Assembly: GCA_965197665.1 (NCBI GenBank)
Contig: CBDANO010000002.1
Location: 124,001 to 188,000 of the forward strand
Length of the DNA: 64,000 nucleotides
From: CBDANO01 sp965197665
Lineage (GTDB): Bacteria; Chloroflexota; Dehalococcoidia; Lucifugimonadales; UBA3495
Reading direction: 5' to 3'
Positions 1 to 8,709 of the stretch are shown in pieces (within the stretch, counting starts at the first letter, position 1; each line of letters starts with the position of its first letter). The position numbers and the translations under genes were made by a program. Under the pieces are notes generated by a model, which was given only the letters and a program-made list of their open reading frames with translations, was not told the DNA's origin and made no database searches.

Positions 1-387
1 CCCATGAATGGTCGGGTAGCGCCTAGATCGGAACACCCACAAGAAGCGGTCGTCCTGGCGCTCCAAGATACCGTGGCCGATCAGCCGGGTGAGGGCCTCC
101 TCGCGAATGGATTCGGCCCGGTACGCCGTGCGCTCCACCCAGAAACGGGCGTCCCGCTCTTCGCCCGCGTTTATGTCGGCCAGCGCCTCGTCCAGAAGGC
201 TATCGCCGACGGGGGTGGCGTCGATCAAGACCAGCTTTTCCAGGTCGGTGTCGATGCGGTTCTCCAGGGCTAAGTCCATCAGCACGGCCCCGGCGAGGGC
301 GTAGTTCATCGACTAGTAGGGCACCCGAGCGAACATCCCGTCGTCGTTGAGCAGGAGAAGGATGATTTCCTCGGCAAATCTGAGCAT
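1..387 (-). pseudogene. GPP34 (GOLPH3/Vps74-like) family gene, interrupted by an amber codon; runs off left edge
   Basis: Reading the minus strand from ATG 387 gives 24 residues (MLRFAEEIILLLLNDDG, then MFARVPY), a TAG at 315-313, and then an open frame to position 1 beginning SMNYALAGAVLMDLALE and continuing through a TPVGDSLLDEAL segment and an ERQDDRFLWVFR segment. The two halves join without gap into the N-terminus and core of the GPP34 domain, a phosphoinositide-binding Golgi protein family in eukaryotes with little-characterised bacterial homologues. A purine-rich AGAAGGGGG lies just upstream of ATG 387, so this is the natural start. Restart at ATG 309 would lose the first helix. TAG is one base from TGG or GAG, so a point nonsense mutation or a sequencing error is likely. 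The 3' end lies outside the window. Confidence 0.6.
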
Positions 388-522
388 GGTGATCGCCCCC
401 TTCTGTAGACGCGCCCACCCGGTTGCCTCGGCGGCCGGGGCCGGTGGGCGTCGCGCTGGGGATATGGGCTATTCTAGCCCACCCGAAGACGCCCACGCAA
501 CGCCTATCCGACGCTGGGGCAG

Positions 523-659
523 GGCTATCGCATTAGAAAAATTGACGGTTATTTTGCTATCTATGCCCGCGTCTTACCATACCGTAGGGCCGGGTTTCAA
601 ACCCGCCCACGTTTGGTCGGAGGGTTGTTTTCCGTTAACAAAATCCAAATGCGATAGCC
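523..659. repeat. MITE-like element with 12-bp terminal inverted repeats
   Basis: GGCTATCGCATT at 523-534 and its exact reverse complement AATGCGATAGCC at 648-659 bracket 137 bp with no coding potential. Near the middle sits the palindrome GGGTTTCAAACCC (about 593-605), a core that recurs at 41390 and 57454. No clear target-site duplication is visible, so transposition is inferred only from the inverted ends and the shared core. Confidence 0.4.
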
Positions 660-681
660 TTGTTAGGACTCCCTGATATCA

Positions 682-710
682 TTGACTATGCTATTATTTT
701 CGTTCAATAT
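682..710 (+). promoter_or_regulatory. Putative sigma-70-type promoter
   Basis: TTGACT (682-687), a 17-base spacer and CAATAT (705-710) match the -35/-10 pattern. The predicted start near 717 lies 150 bases before a strong hairpin terminator (870-892) and about 370 bases before the STAS gene. Confidence 0.4.
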
Positions 711-892
711 TAAAAAGGTCTGGCGTCCTGTGGGGGTCCTGCTTCTGGGCCCAACAGCCGGCGTGGCATATTTTTTCGTCGTGAATGTGTTAAAAATGAA
801 TAAGCAAAAACCGGTGGAACACCGGCGTTCCCCGGATGTTTTCGCCGTAGCCGGGTTAGCGGTGTAATAGCCGTCGGGCCGGCGGCCTTTTT
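711..892 (+). ncRNA. Possible small structured transcript
   Basis: Between the promoter at 682-710 and the terminator at 870-892 the sequence can form hairpins GGGTCC/GGGCCC near 740-760 and CCGGTG-GAA-CACCGG at 811-825. A 61-codon frame (682-867) also spans it, with a hydrophobic stretch, but its start overlaps the promoter and it has no ribosome binding site, so an RNA is as likely as a peptide. It matches no riboswitch class I recognise; a leader or attenuator for the downstream signalling operon is an alternative. Confidence 0.25.
870..892 (+). terminator. Intrinsic terminator
   Basis: Stem GCCGTC/GGCGGC (870-875 with 881-886, one G-U pair), loop GGGCC, followed by CCTTTTTG. It ends the small unit above and separates it from the STAS operon. 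Confidence 0.5.
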
Positions 893-1085
893 GGGCGGCG
901 CAGGGCGCGATCGGTGCTGAACGGAGCGTAAACCCGCGAGACGACGTAGCAGGTCTACGGAGAAGTTGGTTCTGGGTGGTCTTGTCCGGTAGTCTCACCC
1001 GAATAAGGTCACCACGTAAAGAAACGGAATCGGGAGCGGTGCGGCAAGGGGGGCAATAATCGTAACCCTTAAGGAGACATGCGCG

Positions 1086-1424
1086 ATGGGGATTGAAACG
1101 GAGCGGCGAGGGAGTACCTTAATCCTAAAAGCGGATGGACGGGTCGACGGCGCCAATGCCCGTGAGTTTCAGAGTGACGTAGAGGCTGCCATAGAAGCTA
1201 ATGAGCGCGCCGTAGTCATGGATATGGAGCATCTGTCATACATCAGCAGCGCGGGCCTGCGGGTGATTCTGTTGACGGCCAAAACGTTGCGAGACCAAGA
1301 CACGAAATTTGCCCTCTGTTCTCTTTCGGAATCGATACAAGAGGTCTTCGAGATAAGCGGTTTCGACAAGATCATTTCCATCCACCCTTCTCAGGCCGAC
1401 GCCCTGGCCGCATTCAGCGACTGA
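1086..1424 (+). CDS. STAS-domain anti-sigma factor antagonist
   Basis: A 112-residue single STAS domain, the size of SpoIIAA/RsbV-type antagonists. These proteins bind an anti-sigma kinase when unphosphorylated and are released from it when phosphorylated on a conserved serine; here the site is in YISSAGLRV (Ser54/Ser55). A strong AAGGAGA at 1071-1077 places the start at ATG 1086. It is the first gene of a six-gene plus-strand group that also holds the cognate-looking phosphatase (1542) and kinase (2714), so it is probably the output switch of that system. No sigma factor gene is in the window, so the final target is unknown. Confidence 0.85.
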   Translation: MGIETERRGSTLILKADGRVDGANAREFQSDVEAAIEANERAVVMDMEHLSYISSAGLRVILLTAKTLRDQDTKFALCSLSESIQEVFEISGFDKIISIHPSQADALAAFSD

Positions 1425-1541
1425 CAAAGCCCGGCGATCAACTCCGCTCCAGGCTCTTCACAATCGCCCACGGCGGGGACTCCTAGGCGCTTACCTTGCC
1501 TGGGTCAGAATTCGGCAAACGGGAGGTAGAAGCGGCCCCGG

Positions 1542-2717
1542 ATGACATCGATGGAAGAGACTTACAAGATTTTGGTCGTCGATGACGAGCCGGACCTCGA
1601 ACCCCTCATGCTGCAACGTATGCGGCGGGATATCCGGGCGGGCCGCTATCGGTTCGTCTTCGCCCAAAACGGCGTTGAGGCTTTGGAGAAGCTAAGCCAA
1701 GACGACGAGATCGATATGGTGCTCTCGGACATCAACATGCCCCAGATGGACGGTCTCACCCTGCTGGAGCAGATACCCAAGGTGGACCCCAACATCCGCT
1801 CGGTAATAATTTCCGCCTACGGCGATATGAAGAACATACGCACGGCCATGAACCGCGGCGCCTTCGACTTCGTCACCAAACCCGTTGATTTTGAAGACTT
1901 GAAAGTAACAATCGACCGGACGCTGCGCAACATGGCCGAATGGCGCGAGGCCCTCCTGTCTCGCGACAAGCTGGTGGCCCTGCAAAACGAGTTGGACGTG
2001 GCCCGGGGAATGCAACAGTCTATTCTTCCGACCCAGTTCCCCAAAAACCCCGGCTATGCGGTGTATGGCAAGATGCTAGCGGCGCGCAACGTGGGGGGCG
2101 ATTTCTTCGACGTGCTGTCCCTGGACAACGGGCGGATTGGCCTTGCCGTGGCGGATGTATCGGACAAGGGCGTGCCCGCGGCCCTCTTCATGATGTCCAG
2201 CCGCACCCTGTTGAAGGGCGCCGCTATCGGCGTTGAACTCCCCGGCGAAGTGCTCCGCGAAGTCAACGATTTGCTGCTGGACGACAACGAAAGCAAAATG
2301 TTCGTCACCGTTCTGTATGCGGTGTACGATCCCTCCGCTAAACAGCTGACCTATGCCAACGGAGGCCACAATAGTCCCCTCGTCATCCACGCCGACGGGA
2401 CCTCCACCCTGCTTCCCTTGACCGGCGGAATAGCCCTGGGGATTGCGTCCGACCTCTCCTACGAACAGAACACGGTAAACCTGTCCCCCGGGGACACGGT
2501 TATTTTCTACACCGACGGCGTGACTGAGGCTATGAATAGCGAAGATGAGGAGTTCGGCCTGGGCCCTCTGACCGAATTCTTTCGCGAAAACCCTCCCGGG
2601 GATCCTGAGGAGACCACCGAGGCGGTTTTCGAAGCCATAAACGCCTTCTCCGGCGGGACCTCCCAGTCCGACGATATTACTTGCCTGGTCCTCCGTTGCA
2701 GTGAGACTTCGTCATGA
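1542..2717 (+). CDS. Response regulator fused to PP2C (SpoIIE/RsbU-type) phosphatase
   Basis: 391 residues. Residues 8-125 form a receiver domain with acidic pair D14/D15, phospho-acceptor D63 (LSDINMP) and K113 (TKP). After a helical linker (about 128-165), residues 170-388 form a PP2C/SpoIIE domain with GGDFFD, DVSDKGVPAALFM, FYTDGVTEAMN and DDITCLVLR, which carry the metal-binding aspartates. Phosphorylation by a histidine kinase is expected to control dephosphorylation of a STAS antagonist, presumably the one at 1086. Start ATG 1542; an in-frame ATG at 1551 is an alternative because the GGAGG at 1522-1526 is rather distant. It overlaps the next gene by 4 bases (ATGA), which suggests translational coupling. 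Confidence 0.9.
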   Translation: MTSMEETYKILVVDDEPDLEPLMLQRMRRDIRAGRYRFVFAQNGVEALEKLSQDDEIDMVLSDINMPQMDGLTLLEQIPKVDPNIRSVIISAYGDMKNIRTAMNRGAFDFVTKPVDFEDLKVTIDRTLRNMAEWREALLSRDKLVALQNELDVARGMQQSILPTQFPKNPGYAVYGKMLAARNVGGDFFDVLSLDNGRIGLAVADVSDKGVPAALFMMSSRTLLKGAAIGVELPGEVLREVNDLLLDDNESKMFVTVLYAVYDPSAKQLTYANGGHNSPLVIHADGTSTLLPLTGGIALGIASDLSYEQNTVNLSPGDTVIFYTDGVTEAMNSEDEEFGLGPLTEFFRENPPGDPEETTEAVFEAINAFSGGTSQSDDITCLVLRCSETSS

Positions 2718-3130
2718 GCGCAAGGCTGTCTCTGAGGGTCGAAACCAAGCTGGAGGAGCTGGGGCGCCTCTCCGACGCTATAGAGAATTTTGGGAGGGCT
2801 GACGACTGGCCTTCCGACCTCGTCTTCCAAGTGAATCTGGTCCTCGAGGAGTTGTGGCTAAACGTCGTGAACTACGGACACGACGGCGGTTTCCACGAAG
2901 TTGAAATAGAGTTGACCTCTGAGGCCGATGCCTTGGTCATCGAGGTTACCGACGATGGCAAGCCCTTCGACCCGCTAAGCGACGCGCCCGTACCCGACGT
3001 GATGGGATCCATGAACGAAAGAAAGGTTGGGGGCCTCGGCATTTACTTGGTACGCACGATGATGGATGAGTTGAGTTACAGACGGGAGGGGGGTAAAAAC
3101 CACCTGGTACTGATGAAGCGCAGGGTTTGA
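2714..3130 (+). CDS. Anti-sigma-type serine kinase (RsbW/HATPase_c_2 family)
   Basis: 138 residues with a GHKL ATPase fold: N box LVLEELWLNVVNYG, G1 box VTDDGKPFDP and a GGLGIYLVRTMMDEL region typical of RsbW/SpoIIAB-like ATP-binding proteins. Such proteins bind a sigma factor or other partner and phosphorylate the STAS antagonist. With the STAS protein (1086) and PP2C phosphatase (1542) it completes a partner-switching trio. Start and stop are tight against its neighbours: 4-base overlap upstream, and its TGA directly abuts the GTG of the next gene. Confidence 0.85.
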   Translation: MSARLSLRVETKLEELGRLSDAIENFGRADDWPSDLVFQVNLVLEELWLNVVNYGHDGGFHEVEIELTSEADALVIEVTDDGKPFDPLSDAPVPDVMGSMNERKVGGLGIYLVRTMMDELSYRREGGKNHLVLMKRRV

Positions 3131-4426
3131 GTGAAGGGGGCCCTCCGACTGCCAACCGACATACTATTTGTGCTGGGCATCGGGGGGGGCGTGGCCCTTA
3201 CGGTGGCCTTGAGCCTGGGAGCCTGGTTTTTCCTCGGCGGCACTGATGTCGGCCAGAACGGCGTTACGGCAAACGGCTCCCGCGGGAGCACCCCTACCCC
3301 TCAGGGCGGCGCCCCGCCTTCGGCGGAAGCCGGCGTCTCCGAGCAACGCATTCTCTTTGGCCAGTCCGCCGCCTTCAGTGGTCCGGCGCAAGAGCTTGGA
3401 AGAGGGATGAGGCTAGGCATTGAGGCGGCCTTCCATGAGGTGAACGGGGCAGGCGGCGTCAACGGGCGGCGTTTGGACTTGGTGTCATTGGACGACGCCT
3501 ACGAACCGGAGGCCGCCATTGCCAACACCCTTCAACTGATTGAGAATGAGTCGATTTTTGCGCTGATTGGCGCGGTCGGCACACCCACCTCGCGCTCGGC
3601 GGTCCCTGTGGCCGAGGCTAGAGGAGTTCCCTACATCGCCCCCTTCACCGGCGCCGCCTTCCTCCGAGACCCCCAGCGGGAAACCGTGATCAATCTCCGG
3701 GCCTCTTACAACCAGGAAACCAAGGAGATGGTCGCTCGGTTGAAGGATGACTTGGGGATGGAGCGCATCGGCATAATGTACCAGGACGACTCCTACGGCC
3801 GCGCCGGCTACCGCGGAGTAGTGAGCGCTCTGAAAGACCGGAATATGGAACCGGCGGCTATCGGGCTGTACACCAGGAACACCCTGGCCGTGAAGACGGC
3901 CCTTTTGGACCTGAATGAAGGCTCCCCCGAAGCGGTCATCATCATAGGGGCCTACCAGCCGGTAGCGGAGCTGATCTCTTGGGCTAAGCACACCGGGTTG
4001 GAAACCGTTTTCGTGAACATCTCCTTCGTTGGCAGCAACGCCTTGGCCGCGGAGCTGGGACCGGACGGCGCCGGAGTATTCGTTACTCAGGTGGTGCCCC
4101 TCCCGACCGACGGCTCCATACTCATCGTCGCGTCCTACCTCAACGCCCTGTCGGCCTACTCCCCCGACGCCGTGCCCGGCTTCGTCTCCTTGGAAGGCTA
4201 TCTTGCGGGCCGTTTGGCCATAGCCGGTTTGGAGATTTGCGGGCGTGACGTGGACCGGACCTGCTTCCTGGACAGTCTGCGCGGCGCGCATAGCATCGAC
4301 CTTGACGGCTTCCGACTGGGCTACGGGGAGCAAGATAACCAAGGCTCCGACGCCGTCTTTCTGACGGTAATCGGCGCCGACGGCCGCTACCATTCCATCG
4401 ACAGTTTGCGGGGCGCAGTGCAGTGA
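3131..4426 (+). CDS. Periplasmic-binding-protein-like receptor (Peripla_BP_6/LivJ-like)
   Basis: 431 residues with a GTG start directly after the previous stop. Residues 9-37 are a hydrophobic signal or membrane anchor with no lipobox cysteine, followed by a Gly/Thr/Pro-rich linker. Residues about 70-425 form a type I periplasmic-binding fold (ILFGQSAAFSGPAQELG, VNGAGGVNGRRLDLVSLDD) like branched-chain amino acid binding proteins. No ABC permease or ATPase is nearby; instead the next gene is a TorS-like sensor kinase overlapping by 4 bases. I therefore infer a sensory receptor analogous to TorT rather than a transporter subunit. The ligand is not predictable from the sequence. Confidence 0.8.
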   Translation: MKGALRLPTDILFVLGIGGGVALTVALSLGAWFFLGGTDVGQNGVTANGSRGSTPTPQGGAPPSAEAGVSEQRILFGQSAAFSGPAQELGRGMRLGIEAAFHEVNGAGGVNGRRLDLVSLDDAYEPEAAIANTLQLIENESIFALIGAVGTPTSRSAVPVAEARGVPYIAPFTGAAFLRDPQRETVINLRASYNQETKEMVARLKDDLGMERIGIMYQDDSYGRAGYRGVVSALKDRNMEPAAIGLYTRNTLAVKTALLDLNEGSPEAVIIIGAYQPVAELISWAKHTGLETVFVNISFVGSNALAAELGPDGAGVFVTQVVPLPTDGSILIVASYLNALSAYSPDAVPGFVSLEGYLAGRLAIAGLEICGRDVDRTCFLDSLRGAHSIDLDGFRLGYGEQDNQGSDAVFLTVIGADGRYHSIDSLRGAVQ

Positions 4427-6618
4427 AAGAGTTCCTTAAAGGGCTGCTGGACAGCCGCTTCCGCATCTCCGGACAACTCAACCTGGCTATCTGGGGGGCG
4501 GTAGCCCTCACCGTGTGCGCCAGCTTGGTAGGTTGGTTGTCCTTCAACCGCGTGGGAGATGCGCAGAGCCACGTCAACGAGGGAAGTATTCCGGATATGG
4601 CGGCTTCTTTCGGTGTGGCCCAATACAGCGCAATCCTAGTCGCCGCTGCCCCGCGTCTGACGGCTACGTCCACGACGGAAGAGTTTGACCAAGTGGCCTT
4701 CGACATCAGCGAGGCCCACCGGGCTTTCGAGGAGCAGTTGGCCCTTTTGGAGGACGGGGGGACCAGTAAGAGCGGCCTTGCCGAGGTCCGCACCCGTGCC
4801 GATAGCCTGCTTTCCAACATCGATGATATTAAGGAGGAGACCCGCAAGTCCTTTATACTGACTGAAAGCAGCGCAGCCCTGGGAACGGAGTTGACCCAAT
4901 TGCGTACTCAGTTGGACAGCATCGTTGTTCCGGCGATTGACAACCAACTCTTCTACACGATGACCGGTTACCGGGATCTTGGGCAGCCTCCGGCGCCGCG
5001 CTCTCGCCGCTTGTCGGAGCAGGAGCTTCTCCACTACCGTCATCTGTCCCAGCTGCAGGTGGACGGAAACATTGCCATGGAGCTTCTAGCGAACGCTTTC
5101 ACTCTTTCCCAAGCGTCGCTCCTCGAACCCTTGCGGGAGCGGTTCGAGGCTGCCGCGAGCCGCATAGAGCGGAGCCTGGCGGCCCTCGAAGGCTCGCCCT
5201 TGCGGGACCAAGTGTCGCCCATCTTCACCAGGCTGTTCGAGCTGGGAATCGGCGAGGGAAGCGTCTTCAATTTGCAGGACCGGCTGCTCACTTTGACGGA
5301 GACTCAGCAGGCCCTGGTAGTAAACAACCGTAACATCGCCATCGACCTGGTGGAGGACGTGAACGGGTTGGTCAACACGGCCCGGGCCAGCGCCCAGTCG
5401 GCGACCCAAGCTTCCAGTGACGCTATACTAACCGGCCGCACCCTCCTGCTGGCCATTAGCGGCATAAGCGTCGCCGGCGCGTTGCTCATCGCCTGGCTTT
5501 TCGTCGGGCGAATACTCGTGCGCCGCTTGAAACTTCTATCGGACTGGATGCGGCGCATGGCCGGGGGCGACTTGGAAGCCAGGGTCGAGATGGAGGGCCG
5601 GGATGAGGTGGCCGAAATGGCCGCTGCCTTGGAGGTCTTTCGCCGTCATGCCCTGGAGGTCCAACGCCTGAACTTGGTGGAGCAGCTCGCCGAGGAGTTG
5701 AGAGGAAAGAACGATGAGCTGGAGGTTGTGCTGCAAGACCTGCATTCGGCCCAAGACCAGATTGTCATGCGCGAGAAACTGGCGGCTTTGGGCGAACTGA
5801 CGGCGGGAGTGGCCCACGAGATACGCAACCCCCTGAACTTCGTCAACAACTTCTCCGAGGTATCCCAAGAGTTGATTAAGGAGTTGGAAGAGGTCCTACA
5901 GGAGGAAGGGGCGACCCTGACCGATGAACAAACAGGGCTGGTTGGAGACATCTTCGGAGACTTGCGAGACAACCTGGACCGCATCAGGTCCCACGGAGAG
6001 CGGGCAAACCGGATAGTCCACGACATGCTTCAGATGGGTAGAGACGCCGGTGGAATACAAGCTACCGACATTAACAGCCTGCTGGACGAACACGCGCGCT
6101 TGGCCTATCACAGCGCCCGGGCATCCGACCCGAATTTCCAACTGGACCTGAGGCAGGAATTTGACCCGGACATGGGCGAATTGGAAGTGATCCCCCAAGA
6201 GATGGGGCGGGTCTTCCTGAATATGGTGAGCAACGCCTGCTATGCTACCGACGACAAGCGCCGCGGGATAGCGGAATCAAATGGCGAACCCTACATGCCG
6301 ACCCTGTTGCTGACCACCCACCGTGGCGAGGAACACGCGGAAATCGGCATCAGGGACAACGGAAGCGGCATCCCGCCCGGCGTCATAGAGAAGATATTCA
6401 ACCCCTTCTTCACCACCAAGCCCACCGACCAGGGTACCGGCCTCGGCCTCGCCATGTGCAACGACATCGTGCGAAAACACGGCGGCGCCATTCGCGTCGA
6501 ATCGGAACCGGGCCAGTTTACTCAGATGACCGTCGAACTGCCCCTGGAGCATCCCCCGGCAATGGAAGAGGAGGAGGACGAGGCGGGGGTGGGGGCGCAA
6601 GAAGGCCCCGGTGACTAA
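4423..6618 (+). CDS. Membrane sensor histidine kinase with TorS-like periplasmic region
   Basis: 731 residues, GTG start overlapping the previous stop. TM1 about 19-40; a roughly 300-residue helical extracytoplasmic region (41-340); TM2 about 341-361; HAMP about 362-418; coiled coil; DHp helix with the phospho-acceptor His465 in [13 protein letters not shown]; HATPase with [24 protein letters not shown] and GTGLGLAMC. The extracytoplasmic segment resembles the TorS sensor helical bundle, and the preceding gene encodes a periplasmic-binding-fold protein, as in TorT-TorS. It ends in a Glu-rich tail. The likely phospho-partner is the receiver-PP2C protein at 1542. Its last 8 bases overlap the SthA-like gene. 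Confidence 0.88.
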   Translation: MKEFLKGLLDSRFRISGQLNLAIWGAVALTVCASLVGWLSFNRVGDAQSHVNEGSIPDMAASFGVAQYSAILVAAAPRLTATSTTEEFDQVAFDISEAHRAFEEQLALLEDGGTSKSGLAEVRTRADSLLSNIDDIKEETRKSFILTESSAALGTELTQLRTQLDSIVVPAIDNQLFYTMTGYRDLGQPPAPRSRRLSEQELLHYRHLSQLQVDGNIAMELLANAFTLSQASLLEPLRERFEAAASRIERSLAALEGSPLRDQVSPIFTRLFELGIGEGSVFNLQDRLLTLTETQQALVVNNRNIAIDLVEDVNGLVNTARASAQSATQASSDAILTGRTLLLAISGISVAGALLIAWLFVGRILVRRLKLLSDWMRRMAGGDLEARVEMEGRDEVAEMAAALEVFRRHALEVQRLNLVEQLAEELRGKNDELEVVLQDLHSAQDQIVMREKLAALGELTAGVAHEIRNPLNFVNNFSEVSQELIKELEEVLQEEGATLTDEQTGLVGDIFGDLRDNLDRIRSHGERANRIVHDMLQMGRDAGGIQATDINSLLDEHARLAYHSARASDPNFQLDLRQEFDPDMGELEVIPQEMGRVFLNMVSNACYATDDKRRGIAESNGEPYMPTLLLTTHRGEEHAEIGIRDNGSGIPPGVIEKIFNPFFTTKPTDQGTGLGLAMCNDIVRKHGGAIRVESEPGQFTQMTVELPLEHPPAMEEEEDEAGVGAQEGPGD

Positions 6619-8014
6619 CTACGACTATGACTTGGTTGTCATTGGGTCGGGGCCGGCCGGCCACGGGGCCGCGATTCAGGCCTCGAAGCTTGGCAAGCGC
6701 GTCGCCGTCATCGAGAAGCTTCCGGAAATCGGCGGTCAGACCGTCAATGTGGGAACTCCCAGCAAGACTATACGCGAGGCCGTACTCCACCTCACGGGCT
6801 ACAGAGAACGCCACATCTACGGTGAGTCTTACGCCGTCAAGCCGAATATCACGTTGAACGACCTGATGGTAAGGACTCGTTACGTGATGCAGCATCAAGA
6901 GGACATACTCCGCAATCAACTCACCATGAACCGGGTGGAGATGATAACCGCGGAGGCGTCATTCGTTGACCGCAATACCATAAACCTCTCATCCGATGAC
7001 GGCAGATCGAATCGTAGGATCACCGGAGATAAGGTGATCATAGCCGTGGGCACTTTTTCCACGACCCCTTCCGCGGTCCACACCGACGGGAGGCTGATCT
7101 TCGTCAGCGATGACGTTCTGAACTTGCCCGAGTTGCCTCGTACACTGACCATCGTCGGAGCCGGTCCCATCGGTTTGGAATATTGCAGTACATTCGCCGC
7201 GGTGGGCGTACGGGTTACCCTTGTGAACATGGACCCCCGGGTGCTGCCCTTCGCGGACGATGAGATCGTGGATGCCCTGGTGTATCACTTGCGTCAAAAG
7301 CGCGTGGTCCTCCGTCTGAATGAAGAGGTCTTCGATATCGAGTACTTTAGGGATGATCGTGGAGACCGGGTGCGCGTCAAGCTGGTCAGCGGGAAGCAGA
7401 TAGTGAGCGACGCGGTGATGTACTGCGTCGGACGCACCGGGTCCACTGAGACCCTTAGACTGGAGGCCGCGGGCCTGGAGGCCGACGAGCGGGGGCGCCT
7501 CAGCGTGGACGACAGCTACCAGACCAACGTGGAAGGCATCTATGCGGCTGGGGGTGTAATCGGGTTTCCGAACCTGGTATCCACCTCCGAAATGCAGGGC
7601 CGTCTGGCTGCGTGCCATGCCTTTGGAGCGGCGGCCAACAGCTTTCCCGGTGTATTTCCCTATACCATCAAAACCATTCCCGAAATTGCCATGGTGGGCA
7701 AGACGGAGTCCCAACTCACCGACGAAGGCGTTCCTTACGAGGTAGGCAAAGCTCGTTATCAAGAGAGTGTGAGCAGCATGATCCGAGGAGACGACGCCGG
7801 TCTCTTGAAGCTGCTCTTCAATATCGAGACGCGGGAACTGCTGGGTACCCACATCATCGGGGAGGCCGCGGCGGAACTTATACACATCGGGCAGGCGGTC
7901 ATTGCCCACGGTGGAACGGTCGACTACTTCCTCAAAGGCGTGACCAGCCATCCGACCTTGGCCGAATGCTACGCCATGGCCGCCTTGGACGGGGTTGACC
8001 GCCTTGGCCCCTGA
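6611..8014 (+). CDS. Soluble pyridine nucleotide transhydrogenase-like flavoprotein (SthA family)
   Basis: 467 residues, GTG start inside the end of the kinase gene (8-base overlap). N-terminal FAD motif [13 protein letters not shown], a second Rossmann motif [18 protein letters not shown] for NAD(P), a [18 protein letters not shown] segment and the C-terminal dimerisation domain [11 protein letters not shown]. SthA exchanges hydride between NADPH and NAD+. Where SthA has GGGCTHWGTIPSK-like sequence, this protein has [12 protein letters not shown], so both cysteine positions of the disulfide reductase active site are absent and the loop is one residue shorter. That excludes dihydrolipoamide dehydrogenase or mercuric reductase activity. 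Its place as the last gene of a signalling operon is unusual. Confidence 0.8.
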   Translation: MTNYDYDLVVIGSGPAGHGAAIQASKLGKRVAVIEKLPEIGGQTVNVGTPSKTIREAVLHLTGYRERHIYGESYAVKPNITLNDLMVRTRYVMQHQEDILRNQLTMNRVEMITAEASFVDRNTINLSSDDGRSNRRITGDKVIIAVGTFSTTPSAVHTDGRLIFVSDDVLNLPELPRTLTIVGAGPIGLEYCSTFAAVGVRVTLVNMDPRVLPFADDEIVDALVYHLRQKRVVLRLNEEVFDIEYFRDDRGDRVRVKLVSGKQIVSDAVMYCVGRTGSTETLRLEAAGLEADERGRLSVDDSYQTNVEGIYAAGGVIGFPNLVSTSEMQGRLAACHAFGAAANSFPGVFPYTIKTIPEIAMVGKTESQLTDEGVPYEVGKARYQESVSSMIRGDDAGLLKLLFNIETRELLGTHIIGEAAAELIHIGQAVIAHGGTVDYFLKGVTSHPTLAECYAMAALDGVDRLGP

Positions 8015-8109
8015 GGCCCCCGCCGGCGCCGCCCGTTCGTTCGGGCCTGAAGCGCCGCCTCAAGAACACGGCACCAAGAACACTGAACGGTTGCAAATTG
8101 AGGATTTAC

Positions 8110-8137
8110 TTGCCAAGCCGTAAATTTGTATTATACT
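8110..8137 (+). promoter_or_regulatory. Promoter of the Fur-family gene
   Basis: TTGCCA (8110-8115), a 16-base spacer and TATACT (8132-8137). The -10 box abuts the operator at 8137-8151, and the predicted transcription start is within about 7 bases of ATG 8151, implying a leaderless or nearly leaderless mRNA. Confidence 0.6.
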
Positions 8138-8151
8138 GATACCTAATATCA
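8137..8151. promoter_or_regulatory. Fur/Zur-type operator 1 (TGATA-N5-TATCA)
   Basis: TGATACCTAATATCA is an inverted repeat of the 7-1-7 type. It overlaps the promoter -10 edge and the start codon of the regulator gene, so binding should block its transcription (autoregulation). The same motif recurs at 8628 and 8711. Confidence 0.65.
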
Positions 8152-8585
8152 TGACGATGCCTCACACTTCACATCCGGATATCATGGCTGTCCTCGAAGA
8201 CCGGGGCTACCGGTCTACGGGACCGAGGCGCGCGATCATCCGGGTCCTGGATGGCAAGCAGGAAGGTTTTACCGCCGAGGAGATCGGCAACGAGTTGCCC
8301 TGGGTGGGCCGGGCGACTATCTTCCGGACTATCAAGCTCCTCGTAGAGGTCGGCGTAATATGCCGGCTGAACCTTATAGACGGCGCCCCCAGGTACAGCC
8401 TCTCCCGCGTCGGTCACCATCACCACACGGTCTGCGTCAAGTGCGGGAACGTCGGCGAGTTCCGCGCCGCCACGGTTGAGCGTTTGATGAAGGCCATAGG
8501 CGGCGACATCCCCGGCGATATCGTCGGCCACCGCATCGAGCTCTACGTCACTTGCGGCCGCTGCAACGAGGGCGGGAGCAGCTAG
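8151..8585 (+). CDS. Fur-family metalloregulator, probably Zur-like
   Basis: 144 residues. N-terminal winged helix (LEDRGYRSTGPRRAIIRVLDG, then RATIFRTIKLLVEVGV) and a C-terminal dimerisation domain with the GHHHHTVCVKCGNVGEF motif and a second CGRCN pair, giving the two CxxC motifs of the structural zinc site. The neighbouring metal ABC transporter (8710-11475) carries the same TGATA-N5-TATCA box, so this is most likely its repressor; zinc is the best guess, manganese or iron cannot be excluded. ATG 8151 is the outermost start and lies inside its own operator; ATG 8157 and ATG 8184 are alternatives that also keep the DNA-binding domain. Confidence 0.85.
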   Translation: MTMPHTSHPDIMAVLEDRGYRSTGPRRAIIRVLDGKQEGFTAEEIGNELPWVGRATIFRTIKLLVEVGVICRLNLIDGAPRYSLSRVGHHHHTVCVKCGNVGEFRAATVERLMKAIGGDIPGDIVGHRIELYVTCGRCNEGGSS

Positions 8586-8627
8586 AAGCCCTATGGACTT
8601 CCTAACCAAGTATGGGCGGCCCATGAT

Positions 8628-8642
8628 TGATACTCAATATCA
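8628..8642. promoter_or_regulatory. Fur/Zur-type operator 2 (TGATACTCAATATCA)
   Basis: Best of the three boxes: six of seven positions pair between the 7-base half sites. It lies 68 bases upstream of the binding-protein start codon, in the 124-bp gap between regulator and transporter. Confidence 0.65.
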
Positions 8643-8709
8643 GTAATCCCCGCCAATCATCGAATCATAGCCCTGACTTAACATAACAGCCAAATAAAAG
8701 GAGCATTTA

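Noticed and set aside
663..998. 111-codon minus-strand frame in the first intergenic stretch
   Set aside because: It spans the promoter and terminator signals on the other strand, has no domain and no ribosome binding site.
3485..4393. 302-codon minus-strand frame opposite the binding-protein gene
   Set aside because: No ribosome binding site or known domain; a shadow from GC-rich codon use of the plus-strand gene.
8015..8060. GCCCG/CGGGC hairpin after the SthA-like gene as terminator
   Set aside because: Short stem and no T tract; not supported as an intrinsic terminator.
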